Shown one piece after another: positions 34,814 to 44,774 of a stretch of DNA of 64,000 bases. The translations under genes and the position numbers were made by a program. The notes beneath the pieces were generated by a model, which was not told where the DNA came from, did not search any database, and worked only from the letters and a program-made list of their open reading frames with translations. Every line of letters begins with the position of its first letter. Positions within the stretch are counted from its first letter, which is position 1. This DNA comes from Lepiota brunneoincarnata. Lineage: Eukaryota; Basidiomycota; Agaricomycetes; Agaricales; Agaricaceae. The stretch is from NCBI GenBank assembly GCA_023014365.1, contig JAEBUN010000043.1:248001-312000 (forward strand), given 5' to 3'.

Positions 34814-35550
34814 ATTGTTAATGTCAGAGGTTGTGGATTCCTCGTCGGAAGTGTGAATAGACCCGGTAGTGGGGCTAACTTCGGATGGTTCGGATTGTAC
34901 AGGGGAACTGGATCGAGGCGGTGAGTGTACCAGTGATCCAAGTGGTGATGTGAGGGGTGAGAATGTTCTTGGGGGTTTCTGTTGTGAAGTGTTGTCGCTA
35001 GTTCTTGTACTTGTTGAGGGTTGAGGACCGGAGGATGGGGTGGATGTTCTATGAATCGGCTCCCCGAGCTTTGAGCGGGTAGAGGTGGCAGTTCTTTCAG
35101 GTGGTGGTTGTTTAGGTAGGGATTGAAGAACTGATGCTGGGGGTGCTGGGTATCCTGGGTCTTCTGTTCGACGTTGAACTCTCTCGGTAGGTTGTGTAGG
35201 GTACGGTGCGGAACCAGAGGGTGAACGAGTGAGGGGTATAGGTTTTGTTTTCTTTTTAGGGTCCGTGGTGGAGGGGGTGTGAAGTCGGGTTCGGAGTCGG
35301 TTGTTGACCAGTCAGAACTGTTGGATTCTTCGTAGTCGGTGGCAAGGGGGTCGTTTCGGTTTGTAGACAGGGTGAAGAGGGAAGAAGTCGAAGGTGAAGG
35401 TGAGGGTGAATAAACAACGCTTGCGGGTGCGTTATCCCAATCGACGCTTGAAGGTGCGGATGACCTGTATACAATGCTTACGGGTGCGTTATCCCAATCA
35501 ACACTTAAAGGTGTGGATGACCTATCAACGCTTTTGGTGCATCTGACCAA
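34814..35550 (-). other. Gypsy-A leader with Pro/Ser/His-rich open frame and 57-bp repeat
   Basis: A frame opening at 35550 runs through the leader and overlaps gag in another frame. Its beginning has a 19-residue repeat (SVDWDNAP.S.VY.SSAPS) encoded by 57-bp units near 35424 and 35481. The rest is low-complexity, rich in Pro, His and Leu. A shorter repeat with CGACAAGGCG recurs at about 35601, 35641 and 35677. Whether it is translated is unknown. Confidence 0.4.
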
Positions 35551-35726
35551 GGGTGCAGAGGGTATGGTGGCCTGCTCTACGGGGGTGTATCACCGGACAG
35601 CGACAAGGCGTGTCGTCAGATACGGTTGGCACTCGGATAGCGATAAAGCGTATCGTCTGCCGGTGTGGAAGGGTAGCGACAAGGCGTACCGATACCACGG
35701 GGTGTACGATGGAGGTTGTCCAAAGG

Positions 35727-35738
35727 AAGCTTTAATCT
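35727..35738 (-). promoter_or_regulatory. Gypsy-A candidate self-priming primer binding site
   Basis: Two bases inside the 5' LTR end, the minus strand reads AGATTAAAGCTT. It is perfectly complementary to AAGCTTTAATCT in the LTR (35921-35910, minus). No TGG expected of a tRNA-primed site follows the LTR. Tf1-type elements prime from the 5' end of their own RNA in this way. A TATA box lies about 35 nt before the complementary segment, so the RNA could begin with it. Confidence 0.6.
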
Positions 35739-35740
35739 AA

Positions 35741-36438
35741 TGTTATGATCCGTGCTCCTTCTATATCTGAGGATAACTGGAGACGGCCTTCAATCACTCT
35801 ACAAGGTGTCCGAGACAGTTGGCCTTATAGAGCTTAGTGGATCGCGCTCAATGAGATAACGAGGGAAGACGCCAAGTTAAGGCAGAGAGGTAAACGACCA
35901 CTGTTAACAAGATTAAAGCTTAAGGCTTTAATCTCTACTTGTACAGGCCTTATATACCTATGAGGTGCTATATACTCGTTATAGGTTACTTGGCTGTTCT
36001 AGTGGTCGTGCGCAGTCCTGACCATGATGCACATCCTGGCTGATGGCATCCTAGTGTTATTTATATTACAATGAGTCAGTACTCTTGCTACTGCTGTGCG
36101 GTGTTCCATCGCTTTCCTCTGACTCATAATCTTCTTCTCCCGATTGTATCTCCATGGAGTCCTCTCCGTTCTCGCTCTCCATTCTCTCAGTGCTTCCATC
36201 CGTATCGGAGGTTGGGTCGGTTGATCCATGGTTATCTTCCTCGTCCTCGGGGTATTCCAATATATCCTCCAAGGTTATCTCCATTCCTGCTTCTCTCGCC
36301 AGGTCCTGCATGGCGGTGTAATATTCCCCTTCCTCGTCTTCATATTCTTGTGCCCGTAATTGGTCTGTAGTCTCCTGTACCCATCTTGTAAAGTCAAACA
36401 ATAGTTCTTGTTCCTCCCGGTCTGGACTGTTCATAACA
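35741..36438 (-). repeat. Gypsy-A 5' LTR
   Basis: This 698-bp LTR holds the promoter for the minus-strand transcript. A TATATAAGG box lies at 35956-35948 (minus) and the putative RNA start near 35921. It is about 99% identical by eye to the 3' LTR. Confidence 0.95.
35948..35956 (-). promoter_or_regulatory. Gypsy-A TATA box
   Basis: Minus-strand TATATAAGG about 35 nt upstream of AAGCTTTAATCT. The spacing suits a polymerase II start at the self-priming segment. Identical sequence is in the 3' LTR. Confidence 0.5.
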
Positions 36439-37253
36439 CTATGACTTGTACTGACTACATGCAGAGCAAAGCAGAGACCAATATAGTTACAAATGGATTA
36501 CAAATGGATTACAAATGGAATGGAAACTGGTACGGGTATGGAGACTGATAATGTATCTTGACTACGGACAGGAAATGGAGACTGGGAACTAGAGATACTG
36601 AGGGTCAGGTGACCACAGCACATGTGGAGGTGGTTGTGTGATCAGAGCAGTGGGTTGCAGTCAGAGCAGGTCAGGGCTGAGTTGGAGGGCAGAGGGTTGT
36701 TGTGTGGAACACATGTGGAGTTGAGAAGCCAAAGTATAATGGTTAAGCTCTGGGTTTGGCATGGATATGACATTGTTCTCAAGTAGTTACACTGTCTGTT
36801 TACCTCCCTTACCCCCACTGTTGTCTCCCCTTGAATATATGCCATCATTGCTATACATCTTGGGATGATTTCAACAATATCATTGCCAAACCATTTGCCA
36901 ATGCAGACTTTGCATTCTTGTTGGCTTGCAAAACAGCAACTGGAGATGAGAAGGCATCAGATGAAGCAGTGCCATTACTGGTGTGATGCTGGGAGCCAGA
37001 TATTGAAGTGTCATTGGGACAATGTGGGCAATCCCTGATAAAGTGGCTCTTGCAATTGCTGAGAATGTTTACTTGTATCTTCTTTCCAAGGGAGAGCCCA
37101 ACAGTGAATGGGCAGCACAAGCACTGCATGAAGCTGTCAAGAAGTTGCAAGACTTGAGTCATGAATTGTTTGATTCTTGGGTACCTTTTGTACACTATAG
37201 TGTATGATGTATACAACGACCACATTGGCAAATTATTATCTTTATACCTTGTA

Positions 37254-37574
37254 TGTAAGGGGACTGGCAGGTTTGCCCCCCCTTATGCAAGGTACATCTA
37301 GAGGTCTGCGGTAAAGCATCTGGGTTCAGCCACTCTAGCTGATGCCCGATGCCAAGCCCGGCCTCATCCTTTGGCCACCCCCATCCCTGAACCTGACCAT
37401 GCATACAATCTTATATGTTGTTGTATGTTGTTTGCACATATTAATTCTGGTAGTCTACATAGTGTTTGGTTACCTGGTCTGTGCACAGACCATTGCTGTA
37501 CTTAAGTAGTGTACATGCCGATTACAATCAGCACTTGAATATTAAATTGGTTCTGGCCTCTTACTCCCCTAACA
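37254..37574. mobile_element. sLTR-G: 321-bp solo LTR
   Basis: It starts TGTAAGGGGA, ends TCCCCTAACA, and has TTGTA on both sides (37249-37253 and 37575-37579). It lies 50 bases after the CHAT-3 stop. The empty site is preserved in units 1 and 2. No coding capacity. Confidence 0.85.
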
Positions 37575-37892
37575 TTGTATGTCATCAGTATTACAACCAA
37601 GTTCATGTATGTACAGTATCCCTCATTGTCTCTGTGTTGATCACTGAACACTCCCACTATCAATGACTCCTTTGAAGACTGGGATTGGGACATTGATATC
37701 GCCAGTGTCTCAAGGATCAGCATATCAGGTTTGGAAAAGAGCAAAATTCATCCCAATCTCCATTCCACTCGATTGCATCACCTAATGCAACTCTTTAGAA
37801 AATCAATCCTGTGATTTCCAATAAGATGAGTAGTGTAGGGCACAGGCGTCCCTTGATCTGCACTTCTCATCAACATGGTTTTGGGATGTGGA
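37575..37892. other. 3' flank of CHAT-3
   Basis: This is colinear with 17380-17710 after CHAT-2 and CpG-depleted. It ends in GGGATGTGGA where unit 2 has GGGATGCGGA, which is the copia insertion point. No gene seen. Confidence 0.5.
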
Positions 37893-38213
37893 TGTCAGCC
37901 TGTAATTGAAATGCAATCCTGGGCCCTATAGTAGCACTGTGAACTGTAGAATAACTAAGTCTAACATAGGCATAAGTATCATAGTGGAAAAAACATGAGA
38001 AGACTCTACTCACCTCAGTAGCTTGTAACACAAGTACTGAGGTGTCTAACAGCAGGCTGGTAGGTATATACACTACTGACAAATATCCATAAATGGGCGG
38101 AAACATGCCCAGTGTCAACAAACAATGTACAAATAAAAGAATCCCTAAACAGGATATGTCGCGGAAAGCTTGACATGAGCTTTCTGGCTTGACATGAGCT
38201 TGCTAGCTCAACA
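37893..38213 (-). repeat. Copia 3' LTR
   Basis: On the minus strand it starts TGTTGAGCTAGC directly after the purine tract GAGGGGGAG and ends GGCTGACA, 321 bp. The outer flank GTGGA (37888-37892) should be the target duplication. Its partner is lost with the 5' end. Confidence 0.65.
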
Positions 38214-38355
38214 CTCCCCCTCAAGCCATGATGAGTCCGAGGGCCTGAGCAAAATGCTTGACTTTAGGTGAAGGTAACGTCTTTGTAAACACATCAGCAA
38301 TCATTTCATGTATGGGGCAGTATACAAGCCTCAGCTTGCCCTCCTCGATCACCCA

Positions 38356-38892
38356 TCAAATGAAGTGGTATCGGACATCAATATGCTTCATCCGGGCGTG
38401 GTACTGGTGGTCCTTTGTGAGGGCAATGGCCAACTGGTTGTTGGAGTGAAGTGTTGTGGGGGTAAGGTCTTCTGCAAAGACCTGGGAGATGAGGGAGCGA
38501 AGCCATAGGGCTTCCTTGGCTGTGTGTGTTGCCACCACATATTCAGACTCTGTAGTGGACAGGGTAACTAGCTCTTGACGCTTTGCACTCCAGGAGACAG
38601 CACCGCCATTGATGAGAAATGCATACCCAGATGTGGCCCTTCTATCTTTGGCCATATTTCCATCTGCATCTGCATATCCCTCTAGACTCCCCCTAGAACC
38701 TCCATATGTGAGTTTTAGCCCTTGTGTGCCCTTGAGATAGCGAAAAATTCGCTTTATGGCCTCCCAGTGAGCAGGGCCTGGATTCCTGGAGAATTTTGAG
38801 ACAACCTGCACAGCATACACAATATCTGGCCTTGTGCCAATCGCTGCATACATTAGCATGCCCACAGCCTCCTGGTATGGGATTCTGGCCAT
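38356..38892 (-). pseudogene. Copia RNase H region
   Basis: A 178-codon frame contains RPDIVYAVQVVSKF, YADADGNMAKDRRATSGYAF and STTESEYVVATHTAKEALWL, the usual copia C-terminal RNase H. It ends at an HIDVRYHFI motif just before the 3' untranslated part. It overlaps the RT frame in a different frame, so a frameshift separates the two. Confidence 0.9.
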
Positions 38893-39620
38893 AAATGTGA
38901 TCTCGGCAGTGTTTTTGGGCTATGTTCTGAGGTAAGTTGTGTGGAGGGGTCTATGGGGATTGTCACTGGTTTTTGGTCTTCAAAACCAAAACAGCAGAGC
39001 AAGGACTCTATGTAGGAGTCCTGAGACATGCTGAGGGTGTTCTGCTTGCATACACAAGCTATCTGGATGCCCAGTAGCCAGTGGATTTTGCCCAAGTCAG
39101 TGATCTCCACATATTCGGAGATCCTTGTCTTCAGCCAGACAATGAGAGTGATATTGGTGGCTGTGAGAGTGCAGTCATCAACGTGAATGGCAAGGATGGT
39201 GAGGTCTGGCTCATTGTGTTTGAAGAAGACACACTGGTCAACTTCACAGTGCATGAAATCAAGGTTGCTGACCAGGATCTCACATAATCGTTGATACCAT
39301 CGACGACCTGACTGTTTTAGGCTATAAAGGGTCTTCCTCAACTTGCACACTTTCCCAGGGTGTACAGGATCCTCAAATCCGGGTGGCTGGCGCATATATA
39401 TGGTCTCGTCCTCGCTGAGGACACCATTCAGGTATGCTCCCTTTATGTCGATCTGGTGGATCTCCATGTCTCGATCTGCTGCAATTGCCAGGATTGTTCT
39501 GATTGATGGGAGCTTAGCAACAGGTGCAAACATATCAAAATAGTCCACACCAGGGACTTGGGAGAAGCATTGTATTTGACCACATTCCCACTGGTGTCCT
39601 TCTTGGCCTTGAAGACCCAC
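38853..39620 (-). pseudogene. Copia reverse transcriptase
   Basis: A 255-codon frame contains FAPVAKLPSIRTILAIAA, QIDIKGAYLNG, LRKTLYSLKQSGRRWYQRL and the catalytic AIHVDDCT (copia RTs usually have YVDD). Upstream the frame is broken near 39,600-39,660, where KWVFKAKKD lies in another frame. Confidence 0.92.
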
Positions 39621-40961
39621 TTGGATCCAACCTCATTTATGCCCTCTGGGGCATCCACTAGCTCCCAGGTTCCTGCTTTCTGGAGTGTGTTGAGCTCCTC
39701 GCAAATTGCTTGCTCCCATAGGTGCCAGTCTGCTCGTTTTTGAGCTTCTTTTAGGTTTGAGGCTCTAGTGCCTCAGCCTCTGCCATCTCTGCAGCAAAAA
39801 TGTGGACTTCCTCCCACTCGTTTGCCTCTACAGCTATGACTGCATGACCTTCTTGAAGGTCTCAAGCTTTCTGGCTTGGCATTCAAGTACGTTGGGGATG
39901 GGGTGTATGATAGGCATTTTTGGCAGTGTCTGGTTGCTCTATATGTTTTGTTGAGGAGTTCTCTGGGACTGGGGCTTGGGGTGTTGCTGTCACATTCGTT
40001 GTTGCAGTAGGTATGTTTGCCTCTGCAGTCTCATTTGCTGGTGGTGATGTCACTCTCTCCCCCTCGAGACTAGCAGTGGTGACATGGCCCTTTATATATC
40101 GAATATTTCACTTGACGGACACTTTTCGCATGTCAGGCCACCAAATTTGTACACTGTTGCTGGTCTTGTCAAAACCCAGCCATTGTCCCTCCTTTGCCCT
40201 TGCTGACAGCTTGTTACAATCCTCTACTCACACCCACACCTTCTCTCCAAACTTGTGGACCTCTGACATGTCAGGTTTATGACCGTGAACCATTTCATAT
40301 GGTGTCTTTCCATCGAGGGCCCTTGTACTGGTTCAATTCATGAGCCAGATCATGTGTTTGGCTGCCTTGCCCCATAGATACTGGGGAAGCTTGCTTGCAT
40401 GGAGGAGTGCTCAGACATGCTCAAGGATGGTCCAATTTTGCCGTTCTGCTACACCATTGTGTTGTGGAGTGTCATGGACAGTGAGCTTTTGCTTAGTCCC
40501 TTGTGATTTCAAATACTCTTTGAAATCCTTACTAGTGTACTTATTACCACAATCCGAATGAAGGCATTTGATCCAAGCTTTGTATTGAACTTCGCACCAG
40601 ACATCAAATGCTTGGTAGGTTGCAAACACATTGGATTTGTTTGTTAGCAGCTTGAGATGGGTATATCATGACCAATCATTGGTGAAGGTGACATAGTAGC
40701 TCTTCCCCCTTCATGTCTGTACTGGTGCTGGCCCCCATACATTGCTGTGGATCTCTTGGCCAAATTCTGTTGCTCAATCACCTGTTTGCTCTTTTGAGGC
40801 TTCCTGGTGAGTTTTGCATAAGTGCATGACTCGCACTCAATGGGAGTATTTGCTGATAGTCTTTCAAGGTTTACACCAGTTATCATTTGTCCCTCAACAA
40901 GTTTTCGGGCAATCTGGGGTGAGATGTGTCCAAGGCGGCGGTGTAGCTGGTCTAGGGACAT
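39621..40961 (-). pseudogene. Copia integrase with GAG-pre-integrase
   Basis: LHRRLGHISPQIARKL with the CESCTYAK finger (40644-40961) is the GAG-pre-integrase/HHCC part. LHSDCGNKYTSKDF and HDTPQHNGVAERQNW (40411-40629) are the second Asp and the Glu region of the catalytic core. The first Asp and the linker to RT are broken by stops. Confidence 0.88.
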
Positions 40962-41078
40962 TGGTTCATTGATAGTATTTGCTTCTACACGTTCTTCTGC
41001 TGTCTCAAATCTGTACAGCCCTCTCTCAGAATGTGGTACCTCAGCAATCTTCTTCCCTTTTGCATTGTGGATAGTGCA

Positions 41079-42347
41079 TCATCCCTTGGCAAATTTTGTG
41101 GTTATGCCTTGTTCATCTAGCTTCCCCACTGATACGAGAGTATATCCTACTTTGGGTGCATATAGGACATCTGATAGACATATGCTTGTCATTTCAGCAC
41201 CATTCGGTAGGTCCACTATCATGCTTCCCTTGCCTGTAGCACTGAATTGCTGCTTGTTTGCAGCTTGTAGTGGCTTTGATTCAATTGTTTCGAAATCATG
41301 GAAGGCTCCACAGTATGGGGATATGTGCCTTGCGGCACCAGAGTCGATGATTATGATATGGGGTGGGTGTTCCTCTGACTGAGCTGCAATTGGCATCTCA
41401 TTGCTTTTGTCTGCAAGGGCGCATTCATCATTTTGTTCCCCACAGGTTGGGAATATGTCTGGTGAGGTAAGGTCATCCTCATCACCCAGGGTCTCTGTTT
41501 CCATGAAAAAGGCTTCATCATCCATTGTGACTGCATTGGCCTCCTGCCCCTTTGGGGCACTAGCTGGTTGTTTCTTTTTCTTTGGTGGTTTCAGACAGTC
41601 CAATCTCCAGTGGCCTTTCTCATTGCAGTTAAAGCATTTTCCAGGTGGTTCCTTTGTCTCCCGTCTAGGCTTCTTGGGACCATGTTCTACTGCCATAGTG
41701 TCATCCCCCTCTGAATTCTTCGGTTTAGCCTTGGAGCTGGAATTTGACCCATGTGACTTCCATGAGCGTAGGCAATCCCATTCATCACACAACATGGTGA
41801 CTAACATATTGGGGTGTACCGTGCCTCCTATGATTTTTGCTGCAGATAGCTGTGATGATGCAAAGTTTGCAAGTTGGAAGGGAAGTGATTGAAGTATTGT
41901 GCTTCAGTAGTCATCATCATTGATTGTTATTCCCATCATGTACAGCTCTGCTCTCCTGGTCCTCAGGTCATTTAGGAACATCCTAATGTCACCATCCTTG
42001 GGACATCTGGACTCCAAAAACTTTGCCCACATCTCCAGTTGGTTGAAAGCCCCTCAGTATGTGAATTCTTGTATGTAGTATGGCATCCCAGACTTCCTTG
42101 ACATAGTCAAAACTCTCCATCATTATCAGAATAGAGTCTGGTAAACATTGCAACAGCAGGGAATGCGCTATATCCTCATTTCTGTCCCATTCTCGGATGT
42201 CTGCATCCATTCCTACAGGGACTGTGGGGGTAGTGCTCTTTGCTTTGCCTTTGTCAATGGATGGGGTACCGGGAGGGGTGGTGGATGAAGTGGTAAGGGT
42301 GGGACGTGGCTTGCTTCCATCAAAGTGACCCCATAGTCCTTTTCCAC
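41079..42347 (-). pseudogene. Copia gag and protease
   Basis: The gag N-terminal part reads GLWGHFDGSKPRP (about 42,340) and DADIREWDRNEDIAHSLLL (42,180). It is followed by a zinc knuckle CFNCNEKGHWRLDC (about 41,640) and the protease IIIDSGAARHISPYCG (about 41,350). Frames change between pieces. The coding sequence stops abruptly at the hAT terminus. Confidence 0.88.
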
Positions 42348-44774
42348 TAGGGTTGCCGAAGTTTGGTTCAGTCCGGTTCTTTGAAGATTTTGCTGAACCT
42401 AGAACCAGACTTCAGGTTCGGTCTGGGCAATCTGCCGAACCTAGAACCGGACTATCGGTTCAGGTTCAGGATGGTCCAGTTCTAGTTTGGGAGGGGTCCA
42501 AACCCAGAACCAAACTTTTTTTACATGAAAATCTCTTCATTGCTATTTAAAACTACATCTACTGCTCACTTGCCCGCCTTCGGGCTGCTGTCAATCAGAA
42601 TCAGCCTCCGAACCATCAAAGAAAGAGTCAACATGTTTGGCAGCGTTGCTTGCAGCTGCAACATGTCCATTGTGGTAAGCACTTTTCAGGAGCTGCAATG
42701 CTTTGAAGGAGACTACCGAAAGACAGTTACGATTGGGGGTCCCCGTGATTCCACCTCCAGAAAATGCTCACTCAGAAGGCGTTGCGGACCCCTGAATAGC
42801 CAAGTAGTCCTGAGCGATCCGAGAAAGGGTTGAGTATTCCACAGCTTGATGCTGGTATTAAACACAGATCAGCACGTATCCAGCCTCTGGCCGTCAAAAT
42901 TGACTTACCCCCCAGTGGCCAACAACATTTGTGACACCTTCTGTGAGAGGACTCTTGAGATATCTTCTCAACTCATCTCGAGGATTGGACCTCCCCCACT
43001 CCGTTTCCTGCCGAGAACAAACTGCATCACACATCCATGCATATCCATATTGGCCTTGAGATTTAACAGCATCTGTATTTCATTAGCTTGGTGTCTTCGA
43101 AAGCAGAAATGTCAGCTTACCCGATGAAGGACTCTGGGTGTTTGATTGCATAAGAGGTGTAATGACAGGAGCAACATAATACAAATCAAACTGGAATCAA
43201 CGTAGTGAGCACAGCATCAAAACGAGCAGAGTCAGCTTACAACTTCTTCAAGGCGCCGGAGCCCAGCCTCATAGAACTCTGGCTGCCATTTTTCTTTGGC
43301 ATAGGCAGTCTTGATATTTGGGTCCAAAGCTTGCAACAGCAGATATCAGAGTGGATGAGATCCCAAAGGAAAACCCAACATACCAAGGCAGATGAAGTAA
43401 GCATCCATGTCATTCACTTTACAATACCACTTGTCAATACTCTGGAGACCCTTACATATTGCATGTTCAATATCAGAGAACTTTGGAAGATCAGCCATAT
43501 TTTCCCATGACTGGAGGAGAAACTCGAGAACAGGGATTGTGCACCATACAGTAGGCTCACGAGAACTGGAGAATGTTTGTTTTGCTGTTGCGGGTTCCTG
43601 GAATGTAAATGATGAGTTGGGTGCTCTGTAATGGTGACACGTGGGAACATACCTTGAGGACTTCGTGCATAAGCTCCACCCTAGCCCAGTCCTGCTTTCG
43701 AAGCCGAAAGTCTGAGTACAATTTTCCCTTCAAGTTTGGCACCTCATCACTATCATCCACTAGCTGAACAAAGTGATTGACACCCTAATTACATCACATC
43801 AGACATGTAACCAACGAGGCGATTTAGAAAAACAATATAACCTTTATTAGGATTAAAAGTCTGTCAAGGAATGCATACAGAGAAGCCCAGCGTGTACGAA
43901 TCCAAAGGAGAAGCTGCAGGATAGGTACTTCAACCTGTTTGCAAGACTTCTTAAAAAACGCCCAAGCTTGAGGAGAAGCGTGAATCTGAATGAATCATGC
44001 GAGAATGAAGTTGGTGAGATAGGGGAAAGCATGACAGACATACCTGCTTTACGAGGAGAAGAGCCTTTCCGATGGCGTCAGCAGCATCTACCTCGACATC
44101 CTCTCCATCATCATCTTCAGTTCCTTTGTCATCTTTGTCACCGAAATTGAAATCAGCAAGATGCACATCAAGGTCATCAAGGTCAAATGTTCCAGAATCA
44201 TCATTAGCTGCAACTTGCAGAGCTTTCTTCATCTTGCGGATTTGTTGTGATGATGATGGTGAGATAGTCTGTATGAAAGTCTTAGCCAAGAGGTCCACAG
44301 AGTGTTCCATGCATCTACAAAAGGGATCAGAGGGCATTCCAGTTAGGAAGGTTTATATAGACATACCATATGTAATGCTCCTTGGCCTTAAACAACGGAT
44401 CGAGGAGTAATGTCTCAAACACTCACAGGGCAACACCATTGTTTGCTGCGTTGTCGGCAGTAAACCAACCAACCTTATCATGCAGCCCATAGCAATCAAC
44501 TGTGCAGATAAGAACGTTTGCCATATTCACACCAGAGTGGTTACCCTCAAAATGCGTGAATGCTAGCTGCTCTGACTTAAGCTCCCACACTTGGGGTCAA
44601 TCCTTGTGCGAAGAGATGTAGTGACCCGTGATGGAAAGATACGGATCTTGTGCATCAGAGGTCCAGGTATCAAAGGTAAATGAAACCTTCCCCTCGATGT
44701 TTGCCAAAGCTTCACACACTTTCGCCTCTGCCACACGCACCCGAAGGAGAATTTCTTGGCGAATCTTTGTGCGG
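42348..44774 (-). pseudogene. hAT transposon remnant, cut by the Gypsy-C LTR
   Basis: The terminus TAGGGTTGCCG at 42348 is followed by repeated GAACC/GGTTC subterminal motifs (42360-42520), as in many hAT elements. Minus-strand transposase pieces are FTFDTWTSDAQDPYLSITGH (about 44,690-44,630), WFTADNAANN (about 44,445), a CMEHSVDLLAKTF segment (44,310) and KWYCKVNDMDAYFICLALDP (about 43,430). Stops and possible introns break it. The N-terminus is missing because the left Gypsy-C LTR begins at 44775. Confidence 0.8.

Larger units (their letters stand above)
28197..36438 (-). mobile_element. Gypsy-A: full-length Ty3/gypsy chromovirus
   Basis: An 8,242-bp element with two 698-bp LTRs and target duplication CTATG (28192-28196 and 36439-36443). 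In minus-strand order it has a leader with tandem repeats, gag, a -1 frameshift site, protease-RT-RNase H-integrase-chromodomain, an accessory region, a polypurine tract and the 3' LTR. The LTRs differ at about six sites by eye, all G/A transitions, so insertion was recent. One in-frame TGA in the protease makes this copy probably non-autonomous. Confidence 0.95.
27864..36772. mobile_element. sLTR-B copy 1, split by Gypsy-A
   Basis: Halves 27864-28196 and 36444-36772 together match the 661-bp copies at 54392 and 61733. It starts TGTTAGAGCC, ends GATATGACA, and has TTGTT on both sides (27859-27863 and 36773-36777). This copy is CpG-depleted relative to the other two, so it is older. Gypsy-A is inserted in its middle with its own duplication CTATG. 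Confidence 0.9.
27761..36876. mobile_element. sLTR-F: about 202-bp solo LTR, outer layer of a nest
   Basis: Its two halves are 27761-27863 and 36778-36876. It starts TGTTGGAATTGG, ends GATTTCAACA, and has ATATC on both sides (27756-27760 and 36877-36881). It sits only 22 bases from sLTR-E in CHAT-3. The middle is occupied by sLTR-B, which itself holds Gypsy-A. Confidence 0.85.
23232..37207 (+). pseudogene. CHAT-3: dead TPR-CHAT gene split by insertions
   Basis: The start MGHTASQQEQDHK at 23232 matches CHAT-1 and CHAT-2. A TAG at 23379-23381 and many later stops and frameshifts break it. The 135-bp units, the linker, the intron position (27035-27083) and the CHAT domain (WWCPTG about 27122, HLACHA about 27465, LLACKTATGD about 36920, C-terminus to 37207) are all recognisable. 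Insertions at 23444, 25882, 27539 and 27761 interrupt it; removing each insert and one target copy restores the alignment. CpG sites are almost absent, unlike CHAT-1 and CHAT-2. Confidence 0.9.
37893..42347 (-). mobile_element. Decayed Ty1/copia element, 5' end missing
   Basis: In minus-strand order: gag (about 42,340-41,390), protease, integrase, RT, RNase H, polypurine tract GAGGGGGAG, 3' LTR. The order integrase before RT is diagnostic of copia. Stops and frameshifts occur throughout and CpG is low. The 5' LTR and the start of gag are replaced by a hAT terminus at about 42348. Confidence 0.9.

Noticed and set aside
33784..35550. A single 588-codon protein overlapping gag
   Set aside because: The 3' half is out of frame with the Gag domain and zinc knuckle and shows no domain. 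Only the leader part was kept as a possible reading frame.
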